The notes below the pieces were generated by a model, which saw only the letters and a list, made by a program, of their open reading frames with translations, was not told the origin of the DNA and searched no databases. The position numbers and the translations under genes were made by a program. A stretch of DNA of 64,000 nt from Haloarcula pelagica (GTDB lineage Archaea; Halobacteriota; Halobacteria; Halobacteriales; Haloarculaceae), in the NCBI RefSeq assembly GCF_030127105.1, contig NZ_CP126164.1:124001-188000 (forward strand), in the 5' to 3' direction. This document shows positions 51,710 through 60,579 of the stretch, piece by piece (within the stretch, counting starts at the first letter, position 1; each line of letters begins with the position of its first letter).

Positions 51710-54121
51710 ATGACAGACAGCACTGCCGGCACAGAGACATCAGTCTCGGCGGAGTCGTCCGGCGACGTCGAGACGGAACTGTCGAGAGACATGAGCCTAT
51801 TCGATATCACGTTCATCGGCGTCGGAGCGATGATTGGGGCAGGCGTGTTCGCCCTGACAGGCTTTGCCGCCGGGCTGGCCGGCCCGGCGCTGACAGTCGC
51901 CTTCTTACTCAACGGCTTCGTCGCGCTGTTCACTGCCGTCTCCTACGCCGAGTTGGGGGCTGCTTTCCCTGAGGCTGGTGGCGGTTACCTCTGGGTCAAA
52001 GAGGCACTGGTCGACCCGAATGGGTTCTACGCAGGGTGGATGAGCTGGTTCGCTCACGCGGTGGCCTGTTCGCTATACGCCGTCACGTTCGGCGTCTTCC
52101 TGACCGAATTCATCGTCTACGGAACCGGTCTGACCCACGAGTTCGTCCTCTTTGGCTTCCTCACACCGGGGCTGTTGGAGAAGGTACTTGCCGTTGGAAT
52201 GGTCGCGCTATTCGCGTTCATCAACTACCGCGGCGCCGAGGAGACCGGGAAGGCAGGCGTCGTCGTGACTGGGATCAAGGTCAGTATTCTCGCGGTGTTC
52301 GTCGCCTTCGGTCTCCTCGCGACGGTCAACACCCCCCAGTGGCCCCAGAAGTTCGTCGGGAGCCCCGGCTTCGCCCCCAACGGTGCTATCGGTATCATCG
52401 GCGCGATGGGATTCACCTACATCGCCTTCGAGGGGTACGAAATCATCGTCCAGTCCGGCGAAGAGGTCGTGGATCCGGGTGAGAACGTTCCCAAGGCGGT
52501 CTTCTACTCCCTCGCCATCGTCGTCCCGATATACATTCTCGTCGCCTTCGCCGCGCTGGGTGGTATCGAAGTAGTGCCAGAATTGGCCGAGCGGGCCGGT
52601 GTCGCCGCCGACGCGCCGACGTGGCGACTGCTTGGCAACCTCGGCGAACTCGGTATCATCGAGGCCGCCGGACAGTTCGTCCCCTACGGCGTCCCGCTGT
52701 TGCTCGTCGCGGGGTTGACGGCGACGATGAGCGCGCTGAACGCGACGGTCTATTCGTCCTCCAGAGTCTCCTTCGCCATGGGGCGGGACCGCGCGCTCCC
52801 TGAAGCGTTCTCACAGATTCATGAGGACAAACGGACGCCCCATATCGCCATCTTCCTATCGGCAGTGCTCATCGCCGCTATGGCGGTCACGCTGCCTATC
52901 GAGGCCGTCGCAGCGTCGGCTGATATCATGTTCATTCTACTGTTCGTGCAGGTCAACTGGACGGTCATCAAGATGCGGAAGACGCACCCGGACTTACCAC
53001 GGACGTACGAAGTGCCCTACATGCCGTGGCCCCCGCTCATCGGTATTGTCCTCCAGTTCCTATTGACACCGTTCCTCCTGTCGGCACTCGGTCTCAAGGT
53101 TGGTCTCGGGCCGGATTCACACGGATTCATCGCACTGGTGACAACTGTCCTATGGATGGGACTCGGACTCGTCGTCTATTACGGCTACTCCCAGCAGAAG
53201 GAGAAAGAAAAACTCGAAGAAGAGACGCCGACTGTCGTTGCGGAACAAGCCCCGGCACCGGAACGAACGACTCGAGAGGAGCGGTTACTCGTCCCCATCG
53301 CGAATCCGGAGAGTGTCGACCAGCTGATGGGGACTGCGTTCGACGTTGCTGCGGACCGCAACGCAGAAATCGAAGTGATGAGCGTCGTCACGGTCCCACA
53401 GCAGACTCCGCTATCGGAGGGGCGCAAGTTCGTCTCCGAGGAACGGGCCGTATTAGATTCGGCGCTGGAGTTCGCGGAGAACGAATACCCCGATGTCCCG
53501 GTCAGCGGGACGATACGCATCGGCCACGAGGTCGCACCGGCCATCCTGAATACTGTAGAACAGAACGACATCGACGTGGTGTTGATGGGGTGGCGCGGAC
53601 AAGGTCGCCGACGGGACGTTGCCCTTGGGAGCAACGTGGACCGAGTAGTGACCCAGGCAGGCTGTGACGTCCTCGTCCAGCGCATCGGGGACCAGCCTGC
53701 TGTCGACGACATACTGGTCCCGACCGCAGGCGGACCGCACGCCGAGTTCGCCGCGGAGGTTGCCAGAGCGCTGGCACGGGCCAACGACGCCCGAGTCGAG
53801 ATATTGACTGTCGCCGACCCCGGCGAGCCAGCCGATGCCAGCGAGGGTTTGCTTGAAATGACGGCTTCGGTTCTCGAAGACATCGAAACTACCCGCACAC
53901 GCATCGAGAGCGACGACATCGCCGGAACAATCGTCGAGGAATCGGCTGGTGTCGACGTGACTGTCATCGGCGCATCCCGTGAGAGTCTGCTCCAGCAGTT
54001 AGTCGTCGGAGCGATTCCCGAAGCCGTCGGCCGACGGGCCCAGAGTACGGTCATCATGGCCAAGCGGGACCTCGGTATCACATCGTTCCTGACGCGGTGG
54101 CTTCGCGGGTCCCGCCGATAG
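51710..54121 (+). CDS. APC-superfamily amino-acid permease with tandem USP domains
   Basis: An 803-residue protein. Residues ~30-480 form a twelve-helix APC transporter (FIGVGAMIGAGVFALTGFAA; GYLWVKEALVDPNGFYAGW), starting after an acidic leader. The cytoplasmic C-terminal ~290 residues hold two USP-like domains (ERLLVPIANPESVDQLMG; DDILVPTAGGPHAEFAAEV) that may sense nucleotide or stress. This fusion is common in haloarchaea. Substrate unknown. It is intact, unlike several neighbours. Confidence 0.93.
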   Translation: MTDSTAGTETSVSAESSGDVETELSRDMSLFDITFIGVGAMIGAGVFALTGFAAGLAGPALTVAFLLNGFVALFTAVSYAELGAAFPEAGGGYLWVKEALVDPNGFYAGWMSWFAHAVACSLYAVTFGVFLTEFIVYGTGLTHEFVLFGFLTPGLLEKVLAVGMVALFAFINYRGAEETGKAGVVVTGIKVSILAVFVAFGLLATVNTPQWPQKFVGSPGFAPNGAIGIIGAMGFTYIAFEGYEIIVQSGEEVVDPGENVPKAVFYSLAIVVPIYILVAFAALGGIEVVPELAERAGVAADAPTWRLLGNLGELGIIEAAGQFVPYGVPLLLVAGLTATMSALNATVYSSSRVSFAMGRDRALPEAFSQIHEDKRTPHIAIFLSAVLIAAMAVTLPIEAVAASADIMFILLFVQVNWTVIKMRKTHPDLPRTYEVPYMPWPPLIGIVLQFLLTPFLLSALGLKVGLGPDSHGFIALVTTVLWMGLGLVVYYGYSQQKEKEKLEEETPTVVAEQAPAPERTTREERLLVPIANPESVDQLMGTAFDVAADRNAEIEVMSVVTVPQQTPLSEGRKFVSEERAVLDSALEFAENEYPDVPVSGTIRIGHEVAPAILNTVEQNDIDVVLMGWRGQGRRRDVALGSNVDRVVTQAGCDVLVQRIGDQPAVDDILVPTAGGPHAEFAAEVARALARANDARVEILTVADPGEPADASEGLLEMTASVLEDIETTRTRIESDDIAGTIVEESAGVDVTVIGASRESLLQQLVVGAIPEAVGRRAQSTVIMAKRDLGITSFLTRWLRGSRR

Positions 54122-54181
54122 CGCATCGGAGATTTCCCTTCCCGCAGATTTATGCGGGTGTGCACGAGAGTTGCAAACGAG

Positions 54182-54859
54182 ATGGACAGACGGCAGTTCG
54201 TCCAGACAGCCGGAGGTACAGCGACTGCTCTGAGCACACTCGGCGTGTCCGGAACCGCAGCGGCCCAGGAGGAGGGCGGCGGTGAGGGTGACGGCGGTGG
54301 CGGAACCACAGTCCCGGACTACGGCGACTGGTTCAGCGATGTCGACAACTTCAGCGACCCCACCAGTACCGTCGACGCGACGGGACAGGACTCGGCGACG
54401 GTCGAAGTCGGTGTGCAGGCCAACGGCGGCGCGTTTGGCTTTGGCCCACCAGCGATACACGTCGATACAGGCACGACAGTCCAGTTCGAGTGGACCGGAC
54501 AAGGCGGTGGGCACAACGTCGTCTCGGATGGAGGCGGCACCCTGGATTCGGGCTCACCGACAGGGAGCAGTGGAGTCAACTACGAATACACGTTCGAAGA
54601 GGCAGGGATATACAAGTACTACTGTGATCCCCACAAGGGGCTCGGAATGAAAGGCGCGGTCGTCGTCGGTGAAGAGTATCCGACGACGACTGTCGGTGGC
54701 GGCGGTCCAGTCGAAGTCGACCCTCATCAGGCCGGCGTCCCGTTGCAGCCACACTTCATCGGGTTCGGTGCCGGCTTGGCGGTGATTCTCCCACTGATAT
54801 TCGCCTTCTTCCAGCTCAAGTACGCCGAATCACCGCACACCAGCGGCGGCAACGACTGA
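54182..54859 (+). CDS. halocyanin-like blue copper protein with Tat signal and C-terminal anchor
   Basis: A 225-residue protein from the ATG at 54182. The Tat signal is MDRRQFVQTAGG followed by a hydrophobic stretch and AAA. The cupredoxin domain (~75-165) keeps the type 1 copper ligands: His in GGHNVVS, then Cys, His and Met in YYCDPHKGLGMKG. A C-terminal helix (GFGAGLAVILPLIFAFFQLK) anchors it. It carries electrons outside the membrane. No terminal oxidase gene is nearby. Confidence 0.93.
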   Translation: MDRRQFVQTAGGTATALSTLGVSGTAAAQEEGGGEGDGGGGTTVPDYGDWFSDVDNFSDPTSTVDATGQDSATVEVGVQANGGAFGFGPPAIHVDTGTTVQFEWTGQGGGHNVVSDGGGTLDSGSPTGSSGVNYEYTFEEAGIYKYYCDPHKGLGMKGAVVVGEEYPTTTVGGGGPVEVDPHQAGVPLQPHFIGFGAGLAVILPLIFAFFQLKYAESPHTSGGND

Positions 54860-54866
54860 TTCGGAT

Positions 54867-55220
54867 TCATTCCTCTTCGGCGTACAGACCCATGAACTCC
54901 CAGTGAAAGTGTGTCTCACCGTTGGGTCGTTTCTCGCGTCGTACCTCGTAGACGTACGGGCCATGCGGACAGTCTGCACAGCCATCGGTACAGGGCTGCC
55001 GTTTTATGACGGTGAACCGGTCACCGTCGCCGTGGACCTCGACGATCTCTTCACCCGGTAGCGGCTCAATCTGCTCGGTCGGCTTATGATGGTACTGTAA
55101 TAGCTCCTGTGCGTACATCACACTCTCCCGGAGGTCGTGAACAGAAGCGTCCTGTAGGTCAGCCGTGAGATGGTCGGGGAGGTCAGCCGGCGGTCTTGGG
55201 AGGTTATTCTCTCTATCCAT
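54867..55220 (-). CDS. DUF6788-like small protein
   Basis: A 117-residue protein from the ATG at 55220 (the frame opens at 55241). The Cys motif CTDGCADCPHGPYVYEV near residue 80 matches the C-GC-C-HGPY pattern of DUF6788, with a preceding acidic helical part. The fold and role are unknown; metal binding is likely. It converges with the halocyanin gene. Confidence 0.65.
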   Translation of the reverse strand: MDRENNLPRPPADLPDHLTADLQDASVHDLRESVMYAQELLQYHHKPTEQIEPLPGEEIVEVHGDGDRFTVIKRQPCTDGCADCPHGPYVYEVRREKRPNGETHFHWEFMGLYAEEE

Positions 55221-55378
55221 GCAGACAAACACGCGCTCCATGATACTATAACTCCCGAAACGAGAACATGTTAACAGAGGCTTAGGTGTTGTTTTGGGTC
55301 GCGTCTTTAGGGGCTACCCACATGAAACGACAGAGAAATCGTGTGGCGCTGAGAGAGGCAGGCCTAATTGGTCGACTG

Positions 55379-56728
55379 CTACGATTCGGGCTGAATATAG
55401 GGGATTTTCTCCTCTATCACACGTCGTTCGAAGTAGAGCGCTTCTACTGCTAGAATTGCCACAGCTATTAGCAGTACCGCGTAGAATGTCCCACGCTCAG
55501 CTACGTACAGGTGATAGAACATGAGTATGAAGAACCCGATAGTACCGACGACACCAACAGCGGGGGGAACTGGGTGTATCTGATCCGAGTCCCGACGAGA
55601 GAATGCCAGTGCACTCATCGAACCGAAAACGACGATGAAAGCAAGCGATGCAAACGAGGTTATCGCTTCGAGGCTCCCGTAAATCGTGAACACGACCGTC
55701 ACGAGACCGAGCAAAAGCAACGTACGGCTCGGCACACCGCTCACGCTCGAATCACCGACGCGATCCGGCAGGAGGTCGTCCGATAGCATCCCCTTCGCGA
55801 AGTACCCCGCAGAGAAGAGGGTCGCGTTGATCGCTGACCCAGTTGAGAAGAGCGCGGAGACGGACAACACCACGCCGCCAACAGCGGCCAGTCCGACCAC
55901 GCCGGCGATAGTCGACGCGGCTTCGGTCAGGGCCGTATGGGGATGGGCCTGCAGTGCCAGCGGGGCAAGCGCGAACGTCGCGACCGCGACGACGACGTAG
56001 ATGAACACGGCGACAGGGATTGCGATGTAGATGGCCGTCGGAATCTGGTCGAGGGGGTCGTCCATACTCTCCTGATCGTAGAAGAGCAACTGCCATCCCT
56101 GAAAGGCGACAAAGGAGATCGCCGCCGCCATAATCGGGCTCACTGTGGTGAACTGGTCGGTCCCGAACTGCACCGGCTCGGTCGAGATAGTGACGGCATA
56201 GAGGACGCCACCGATGCCGAGAGCGACCAAGATGACGACTTTGACACTGACGAGTACGTTCTCCGTAGAGCCAGTGGCACGTGTACCGAGCAGATTCAAC
56301 CCGACGAAACCCGCGACAGCAAGGGCCGAGATAATCGGTCGAAGCGGCAGGCCAGCCACTGCGGCCGGAACGAGGGGGAGTGCCACTGCGAACTCCCCGA
56401 AGGCGAACGCATACATCGCCATCGACCCGATGTATCCGACCAGTAACGTCCAGCCGACCATCCCGGCGATGTCCGAGTTTCCGGTAAACGACTGGACGAA
56501 CGTCACTGAGCCACCGCCCTGTCCGTCTTGGTCTGCAACGAGTTCGTTGAGGCCGATATACGAGTAGGCCGCGGACAGCGCGACAATCCCGGCGAGAACG
56601 AACGCAAACCACGTCGCTGCGCCCGTAATCTGTGTCACGACGCCCAGGACGGCGTAGATACCGCCACCGATCATGCCACCGAGTGCTATCGAGATAGCCT
56701 CGGTGAGGCTAAAGCCTCCGTCACTCAT
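55379..56728 (-). CDS. APC-superfamily permease
   Basis: A 449-residue permease with twelve predicted helices (ISIALGGMIGGGIYAVLGVV start motif; SFVAFQGWQLLFYDQESM). There is no USP tail. The C-terminal part (LAFSRRDSDQIHPVPPAVGV and LYFERRVIEE) closely resembles the partial gene at the right edge of the window. Substrate unknown. Confidence 0.9.
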   Translation of the reverse strand: MSDGGFSLTEAISIALGGMIGGGIYAVLGVVTQITGAATWFAFVLAGIVALSAAYSYIGLNELVADQDGQGGGSVTFVQSFTGNSDIAGMVGWTLLVGYIGSMAMYAFAFGEFAVALPLVPAAVAGLPLRPIISALAVAGFVGLNLLGTRATGSTENVLVSVKVVILVALGIGGVLYAVTISTEPVQFGTDQFTTVSPIMAAAISFVAFQGWQLLFYDQESMDDPLDQIPTAIYIAIPVAVFIYVVVAVATFALAPLALQAHPHTALTEAASTIAGVVGLAAVGGVVLSVSALFSTGSAINATLFSAGYFAKGMLSDDLLPDRVGDSSVSGVPSRTLLLLGLVTVVFTIYGSLEAITSFASLAFIVVFGSMSALAFSRRDSDQIHPVPPAVGVVGTIGFFILMFYHLYVAERGTFYAVLLIAVAILAVEALYFERRVIEEKIPYIQPES

Positions 56729-56792
56729 GCAGCGTCATCTTCTCGTTCGAGTCGGGTATATCTGTTCAACAGGTAGGTGGGCCAGCCCGACA

Positions 56793-58260
56793 TTACCCGA
56801 ACAGCTGGCGCATCATGGGGTGCATCTCCATGAGCTGCTCTTCGGCTATCTCCTCGTACAGTTTGTACGTGATGGAGACCGTCAGCAGCAGGCCCGTCCC
56901 TCCGACGCCGCCGATGGTACCGAGCATATTCGCGAGTACGGCAAGGACACCAACTGCGCTCCGCCCAGCACGGTGACCTGTGGGATGTATCGTTCAAGGA
57001 CCTTCTCGATGACACCGACGTTCTGACGGAAGCCGGGAATCTGCATCCCCGAATTGTGAATCTGCTGTGCCGTCGACGCGGGACCCATGTCGGCCGTCTC
57101 GACCCAGAAGACGGCGAAGATAGCGCCACCGACAATCATAAACGTGAGGTCGATACCCATCCGAAGCAGCACTTTCCAGACGGGTTGGGTCACGCCACCG
57201 ATGAACCACATCCAGTCTCGGGGGACTGGATAGGTGCGAGATAGTAGAACAGCCCGCTGACCGGCTGCCCGTTCGCGTAGACGCCCAGCCACGCGGGCAT
57301 ACTTGTCAACTGCGCTCGTAAGATGCGCCCGAGGAACTGGATATTGGCCTGTATCGCGCGGACAAATATCATCGGCAAAACGCTGGCGTAGATGAGTTTC
57401 ACCGGAAATCTCCCACGCGCACCCTTGACCCGTGCGTTGGAAAGCGGGATTTCGACGCGTACGGACTCAGCGTAGACGACGACGGCGAATATGAGGAGCG
57501 TCGTGAACAGTTGGAGCAACTGGCCTTGTGTGAACAGGAGCACCTGGAGTCCATCGGGGCTGAACACAGAGCCGATGGGGATCTCGCCTGTCGCCATCTG
57601 AATCCATGTGGGAATGATGCCGAGTTGCTGACCACCGATAGCCGGATGTGTGAGAAGTCCGCCGACGAGACGCTGGCTGATACCAGCGACGATGAACAGG
57701 CCGATACCGGAGCCAACGCCCCACTTGGAGATGACCTCGTCCATGAAGAGGATGAGGACGCCGCCGGCGAACATCTGTGCGAAGATTAGCCACTGGACGG
57801 TGAACGTCCCGACGCCAAGGGACTGGGCCACTTGCGTATCCACCGGTAGGAAGTTCCCGGCAAAGACCATCGGCAAGCCGGTGAAGCAAATCATCACCAG
57901 CACCAGCAACTTCTGCAGGCCCTGGTAGAGAATCTGGTCGCGCGGGTCGTTCTGCGTATCGAGACCGAGGAGATTCGCGCCACCGAGCAGCTGCAAGACG
58001 ATGCTCGCAGTGACGATGGGACCGATACCGAGTTGCAGCACCGATCCCTGACCGGACGCGAGAATCGAGCTAAAGCGGCCGAACACGGCCTGGTCACGGG
58101 TGATATCGAGCCCGAACAACATCACGTTCGTCAGGAAGAAATAGAGGACGAGTACGCCGGCCGTCCAGGCGAGTTTCCGCTTGAAAGGTATGTGTCGCTC
58201 CGGCTTGCGGACGGCTGGCATCCGGACCAAGACGGGTTCCGCGACATCTTTCCAGCTCAT
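56793..58260 (-). pseudogene. secY: SecY translocon paralogue broken by two frameshifts
   Basis: The first ~345 residues are a normal archaeal SecY (MSWKDVAEPVLVRMPAVRKP; GGANLLGLDTQNDPRDQILY; plug and lateral gate). At a five-C run (minus strand, ~57220-57224) the frame shifts: SPETGCGSS ends early, but one more C gives SPRDWMWFIGGVTQP. A second shift is near 56955, after VTVLGGA, where [14 protein letters not shown] lies in another frame, and the protein ends [13 protein letters not shown]. SecY forms the membrane channel for secretion. A plasmid copy is unexpected; it is probably a decayed duplicate. Confidence 0.88.
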
Positions 58261-58451
58261 CGCTGTCCTCCAGCTAACGGCCAGGAGACGATACCAAACT
58301 CACAGCTGTACCGGCGGCGAGCAGTATGGGTCATGCTTGTGGTTTCCTCCACGCCGGGGTGGGCACAGACAGCGCTCCCCAGTGGCGCGTTCGTATCGCT
58401 GCCGATGACCACGACTGACGTGTTGGTTGTAGCCAACTCTGGCGTGGGCTT

Positions 58452-59129
58452 TCAAATGTCTACTGGTTCAGGGAAGTCCGGGTTCGCCGTTGCATCTACC
58501 GTTTCGAGGCGACGGCGTCGACCTGCCCGATCAAACACCGCGATTGAATCCTCGTCCCATGGTGGCACTGCCACGAAGACGACTTCGTGTAAGTCGTCAC
58601 GCTTGGTCACCTCTAGAGCTGAGCGGGGGTGGGAGAGAAATCGTCCTTGTGTGCGCTGCGGTGGGGTTTCCAGGTCTATACCGAAAACGGAGCTCACCGA
58701 GTTCGGCTGTTCGGGGAGATAGAGATCTGAAAACACTGGGGTCTGATCATGAACATCATCACAGGATGTGAGTTCGCCAGCGGGTGTGACCGCGAGACCG
58801 AATGAGACCCTGTCCGGTTCTGCCTCAGCGGCAAATGAAAGGAGTGTCTCCTGTAGCGGTTCGGTAATGTACACCGTTGCGTGAGCTCGGGTAGAAGGGG
58901 TGTCACGGTCTCCCGGTGTGAGGACCGATTCACCGAGCAGCGCGACACTGCCAGTAAGCACGCCGATGATCTCCAAGTTCTTATCAGTATACAGCCCCCA
59001 TCCAGAGACACCGAACCTTGGGTGCGTGTCTGCCAGTGCACCCACTGCGCCCAGAATTAGGAGGGTAATTCCGATGGTGAATACGACAAGCGATACCGGT
59101 GACTGGAGACGCTGGCGTAGCGGAGTCAT
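58452..59129 (-). CDS. hypothetical membrane-anchored protein (225 aa)
   Basis: A 225-residue protein: two membrane helices near the N-terminus (LVVFTIGITLLILGAVGALA and NLEIIGVLTGSVALLG) and a ~150-residue soluble C-terminal domain rich in Asp/Glu and Pro. No family recognised. It lies between the broken secY and the DUF106 gene. Confidence 0.65.
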   Translation of the reverse strand: MTPLRQRLQSPVSLVVFTIGITLLILGAVGALADTHPRFGVSGWGLYTDKNLEIIGVLTGSVALLGESVLTPGDRDTPSTRAHATVYITEPLQETLLSFAAEAEPDRVSFGLAVTPAGELTSCDDVHDQTPVFSDLYLPEQPNSVSSVFGIDLETPPQRTQGRFLSHPRSALEVTKRDDLHEVVFVAVPPWDEDSIAVFDRAGRRRRLETVDATANPDFPEPVDI

Positions 59130-59210
59130 CCACTCATCACCGCGTCGGCGTCTCGCTAATCAGTTTCGCCTTCGTGCTATCGAGCATTTTTGACAATCAC
59201 TTAGCCCCTG

Positions 59211-60107
59211 TTAATTGGACGGTGAGTGGGACAACTGAATATCGAGCGCCTTCTGAATGATCTGACGCGCTACCATCGAACAGAGAAAGTACCAGACAAT
59301 CCAGGTCGTCATAGGTCCGAGCAGCGGCTCTTGCCAACCGACCGCACCGGCGATGGGAACGACCAGCCCGGTCTCATTGGGGCCGAGGTGACCACCGCGG
59401 ACCTTCCACCTGAGCCAGAGGAACACCGGGATAGTAAGGAGCATTATCCAGACCATCGGCCGGAATTGCAGTTTGAACATCCCGAGTTGGTCACCGACAG
59501 CTTCCATCTGTTCTGCTTGGATGTCTTCGACCACATCGTCGTCTCCGCGTTCCTTGGCAGCTTCCTTGCGTTCTTTCAATTCGGTTATCCGCTCCTGATA
59601 CGCCCGCATTGTCTCGGTGTCTTGCAGCCGAGCCTGCAACATGGTCGAATACAGTCCGGTAACGACTGAGAGTACGATGACGACGGCGAAGAACGGCAGT
59701 GCGTCAGTGACTGGCGCGAGAAGTAGATCGTCGAACGACGCGATCATATCTCTGATGCCAGTGTTCCAGTAGCCGGCAAAGAGAAAGAGGGTCGCCAGTC
59801 CGGCCGCTTTGTCGTACCACGCCCACGGTTCGACATCTATGTCATTCGCCTCCGCAGTTGCCTCGGCCGATTCAGTCTGTCGGAGTATCTCCCCTACCCT
59901 GTCGGGATTAGCGACGCTGAATCCAGCACCGTCACTGACGAGGAGCCCGTCCCGGATGAGACGCCCCCATTCTTCACTGGACAGCGTATCGCTTACGTCC
60001 CGCCATTGTAGTGATTCGCTTCCGTCGTCACTGCGCTCGAACACCGTCGTGATAGCTTCACGCATCGCTGGGTCCTCGAGCACTGAGGCTACCCGTTGGT
60101 CTGGCAT
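59211..60107 (-). CDS. DUF106 (EMC3/TMCO1-type, Oxa1 superfamily) insertase-like membrane protein
   Basis: A 298-residue protein from the ATG at 60107. The N-terminal ~95 residues are a soluble winged-helix-like part (LQWRDVSDTLSSEEWGRLIR). The three-helix DUF106 core follows with a charged coiled loop (QERITELKERKEAAKERGDD), as in EMC3/TMCO1. These proteins insert membrane proteins. In haloarchaeal chromosomes DUF106 usually lies near secY, with adenylate kinase between; here a broken secY lies 2 kb away and no adenylate kinase, so this cluster is probably a partial copy. Confidence 0.85.
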   Translation of the reverse strand: MPDQRVASVLEDPAMREAITTVFERSDDGSESLQWRDVSDTLSSEEWGRLIRDGLLVSDGAGFSVANPDRVGEILRQTESAEATAEANDIDVEPWAWYDKAAGLATLFLFAGYWNTGIRDMIASFDDLLLAPVTDALPFFAVVIVLSVVTGLYSTMLQARLQDTETMRAYQERITELKERKEAAKERGDDDVVEDIQAEQMEAVGDQLGMFKLQFRPMVWIMLLTIPVFLWLRWKVRGGHLGPNETGLVVPIAGAVGWQEPLLGPMTTWIVWYFLCSMVARQIIQKALDIQLSHSPSN

Positions 60108-60267
60108 TCGCGTACCTGAATCTACGAGTAAGTCGTTATCAACCCTTCCGTTTTGCCGTCGCCACTCGGGAGCGGCTACGCCACCCGCTTTGTACGGACT
60201 GCTAACAATGGCTTTGTGGTTGTCACTGTACGCCAGACCTGGAGCTACTCCAGCAGCGTCTGTGCAT

Positions 60268-60486
60268 TCAGATGTCGATATCGAGCACTTCCTCGGTCTG
60301 ACAGTCCGGGCACGTGAGCTGGTACTGAATGTGTCCAGACCGGTGGTCCGTCTCGACGTGCGTCCGCCAATCACTGTGGAGGACTGTGTCGTGGAACCCA
60401 CAGTTGCTACACGTCTGCTCTTTGTGCAGGAGACTCTGCGTGAACGCATCGACGCCCCGCTGGTGGGCCTCGGTAAACTTGCTCAT
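60268..60486 (-). CDS. small zinc-finger protein (72 aa)
   Basis: A 72-residue protein from the ATG at 60486. It has QTCSNCGFHDTVLH and LTCPDCQTEEVLD, a four-Cys zinc ribbon, with a preceding helix. It may bind nucleic acid or act as a protein adapter. It is near the SMC-like operon but 93 bp separate them. Confidence 0.65.
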   Translation of the reverse strand: MSKFTEAHQRGVDAFTQSLLHKEQTCSNCGFHDTVLHSDWRTHVETDHRSGHIQYQLTCPDCQTEEVLDIDI

Positions 60487-60579
60487 CGCGTTTGCTGGGT
60501 AGAGCGACTGAAAATATAAATCTGGCGAGAACGTGTTACACGGTATCACGAGTCGAGAAGGCCACACAATGGGCCAACG

